The notes below the pieces were generated by a model. That model was given only the letters and a program-made list of their open reading frames with translations, made no database searches and had not been told where the DNA came from. Source: an uncultured Lachnospiraceae bacterium (GTDB taxonomy: Bacteria; Bacillota; Clostridia; Lachnospirales; Lachnospiraceae). From it: 6,334 bases of DNA. The position numbers and the translations under genes are program-made. The DNA lies in NCBI GenBank assembly GCA_934370915.1, contig CAKRNI010000146.1:1-6334 (forward strand), given 5' to 3'. Below, in pieces: positions 5,220 to 6,334 of the stretch; the stretch's first letter is position 1; each line of letters begins with the position of its first letter.

Positions 5220-6188
5220 ATGGTAAATGAGACAATTCTGGCGATCATTATCGCCTTCGCAATCAGCGCAGCGCTCTGTCCGGTGGTGATTCCGTTTCTC
5301 CACCGTCTGAAATTCGGACAGCAGGTCCGTGATGACGGTCCGCAGAGCCATTTAAAGAAACAGGGAACTCCGACAATGGGAGGACTCATCATCCTCACCG
5401 CTATTGTGATCACATCCCTGTTTTACATCAGGAGTTATCCGCGGATCATCCCGATCCTTTTTGTGACGGTAGGATTCGGAATCATCGGTTTCCTGGATGA
5501 CTACATCAAGATCGTCATGAAGCGTTCAGAAGGTTTAAATCCGGTCCAGAAGCTGATCGGTCAGTTTGTCATCACAGGAATCTTTACCTATTATCTGATG
5601 ACTTCCGGGGAAGTAGGAACAGGAATGCTGATCCCGTTCACAGGCGGATTTGAGAACGGATATTACTTAAATCTTGGCTGGCTGTTTGTTCCGGCGGTAT
5701 TCTTTATCGTTCTCGGAACCGACAACGGCGTAAACTTCACAGACGGCCTTGACGGACTCTGCACAAGCGTTACGATCCTTGTGGCGACATTCTTTACCGT
5801 GGTTGCCATCGGGGAGGACAGCGGGATCAGCCCGATCACCGGCGCTGTTGTGGGAAGTCTGCTGGGATTTTTACTGTTCAATGTATATCCGGCGAAGGTA
5901 TTCATGGGAGATACCGGTTCCCTGGCTCTCGGCGGTTTCGTGGCATCCAGTGCCTTTATGATGCAGATGCCGATCTTTATCGCCGTTGTCGGCCTGATCT
6001 ATCTGGTGGAGGTCCTCTCCGTCATCATTCAGGTCACATATTTTAAAAAGACCGGCGGAAAGAGATTTTTCAAGATGGCTCCGATCCACCACCATTTCGA
6101 GCTTTGCGGATGGTCCGAGACGAGAGTCGTCGCAGTATTTTCAATCGTTACGGCGATCCTTTGCCTGGTTGCCTACATGGGATTATAA
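5220..6188 (+). CDS. mraY: MraY, phospho-N-acetylmuramoyl-pentapeptide transferase
   Basis: Transfers phospho-MurNAc-pentapeptide from UDP to undecaprenyl phosphate at the inner face of the membrane and makes lipid I, the first membrane-bound step of peptidoglycan synthesis. The 322-residue product is of normal family length and has many hydrophobic segments, consistent with about ten membrane helices. Family motifs are clear: DDGPQSHLKKQGTPTMGG near the N-terminus, the Asp pair D93-D94 in FLDDYIK, D168-N-G-V-N-F-T-D-G-L-D (168-178), D231 in MGDTGS, and the PIHHHFE loop with H290-H292. The Asp residues and the His loop are the known Mg2+/substrate-binding elements. Start: the frame stays open upstream to ATG 5133, but the extra residues are hydrophilic and unlike MraY. 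ATG 5220 (MVNETILAII) has GAGG 6 bases upstream; ATG 5208 (AGGA, 4 bases) would add four residues. It is followed 27 bases later by murD, so the two are very likely cotranscribed. Confidence 0.97.
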   Translation: MVNETILAIIIAFAISAALCPVVIPFLHRLKFGQQVRDDGPQSHLKKQGTPTMGGLIILTAIVITSLFYIRSYPRIIPILFVTVGFGIIGFLDDYIKIVMKRSEGLNPVQKLIGQFVITGIFTYYLMTSGEVGTGMLIPFTGGFENGYYLNLGWLFVPAVFFIVLGTDNGVNFTDGLDGLCTSVTILVATFFTVVAIGEDSGISPITGAVVGSLLGFLLFNVYPAKVFMGDTGSLALGGFVASSAFMMQMPIFIAVVGLIYLVEVLSVIIQVTYFKKTGGKRFFKMAPIHHHFELCGWSETRVVAVFSIVTAILCLVAYMGL

Positions 6189-6202
6189 ATTACGGAGTAT
6201 AT

Positions 6203-6208
6203 AGGAGG
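6203..6208 (+). promoter_or_regulatory. Ribosome binding site of murD
   Basis: AGGAGG, 7 bases before the ATG at 6216, a full match to the anti-Shine-Dalgarno core. It is the strongest ribosome site in the window and fixes the murD start. No terminator lies in the 27 bases between mraY and murD. Confidence 0.85.
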
Positions 6209-6215
6209 AGAAACC

Positions 6216-6334
6216 ATGTCACAGAAAGTATTAGTTGCAGGAACAGGAATCAGCGGTATTTCTGCCGCGAAGCTTCTGCTTGCCCAGGGCGGCGAAGTGG
6301 TTCTTTATGATGGAAATGAGAAGCTTTCCGAAGA
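6216..6334 (+). CDS. murD: MurD, UDP-N-acetylmuramoyl-L-alanine:D-glutamate ligase, N-terminal end (partial)
   Basis: The window ends after 39 codons of this gene. The cytoplasmic enzyme adds D-glutamate to UDP-MurNAc-L-Ala with ATP hydrolysis, the second amino acid step of the stem peptide. The visible part, starting MSQKVLVAGTGISGISAAKL, has the Rossmann-like G-T-G-I-S-G loop that binds the UDP moiety, followed by a helix and a second strand ending in VVLYD. Position directly after mraY is the standard dcw order. The catalytic and ATP-binding domains are outside the window, so completeness cannot be judged. A related Mur ligase is the only realistic alternative, and both order and N-terminus favour MurD. 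Confidence 0.93.
   Translation, partial: MSQKVLVAGTGISGISAAKLLLAQGGEVVLYDGNEKLSE

Overview
The window is a stretch of a division and cell-wall (dcw) cluster, all genes on the + strand, from a Gram-positive Clostridia-type bacterium. The strong AGGAGG-type ribosome binding sites, the gene order FtsL-like / PBP / PBP / mraY / murD, and the protein sequences, especially MraY, suggest Lachnospiraceae. That placement is by recollection of family sequences, not by a search.

Layout: (1) 1-135, C-terminal end of a small FtsL-like division protein, cut by the window edge. (2) 113-2287, a 724-residue class B penicillin-binding protein with a 111-residue, very acidic C-terminal tail. (3) 2288-2483, a 196-base spacer with two strong adjacent stem-loops (2320-2376 and 2403-2440). 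(4) 2484-3161, a ten-cysteine YkgJ-type (CxxCxxCC family) protein, an unusual guest in a dcw cluster. (5) 3162-3267, a short spacer whose last 27 bases can fold so that the ribosome binding site of the next gene is paired. (6) 3268-5001, a second class B PBP, SpoVD-like by position and by its cysteines. (7) 5002-5219, a leader with a good sigma-A type promoter, two small triloop hairpins and a duplicated start region. (8) 5220-6188, mraY. (9) 6216-6334, the 5' end of murD, cut by the window edge.

The genes work on one pathway. MurD and MraY make the cytoplasmic precursor and lipid I, and the two PBPs crosslink peptidoglycan outside the membrane together with the FtsL-type division complex. 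Compared with the Bacillus subtilis order ftsL-pbpB-spoVD-murE-mraY-murD, murE is absent here and a ykgJ-like gene sits between the PBPs.

No clearly new multi-gene system is visible. The most interesting signals are a four-cysteine pattern with identical spacing around the active sites of both PBPs (it includes the pair corresponding to the redox-controlled pair of B. subtilis SpoVD), the large palindrome in the ykgJ leader, and the possible ribosome-site hairpin before the second PBP.
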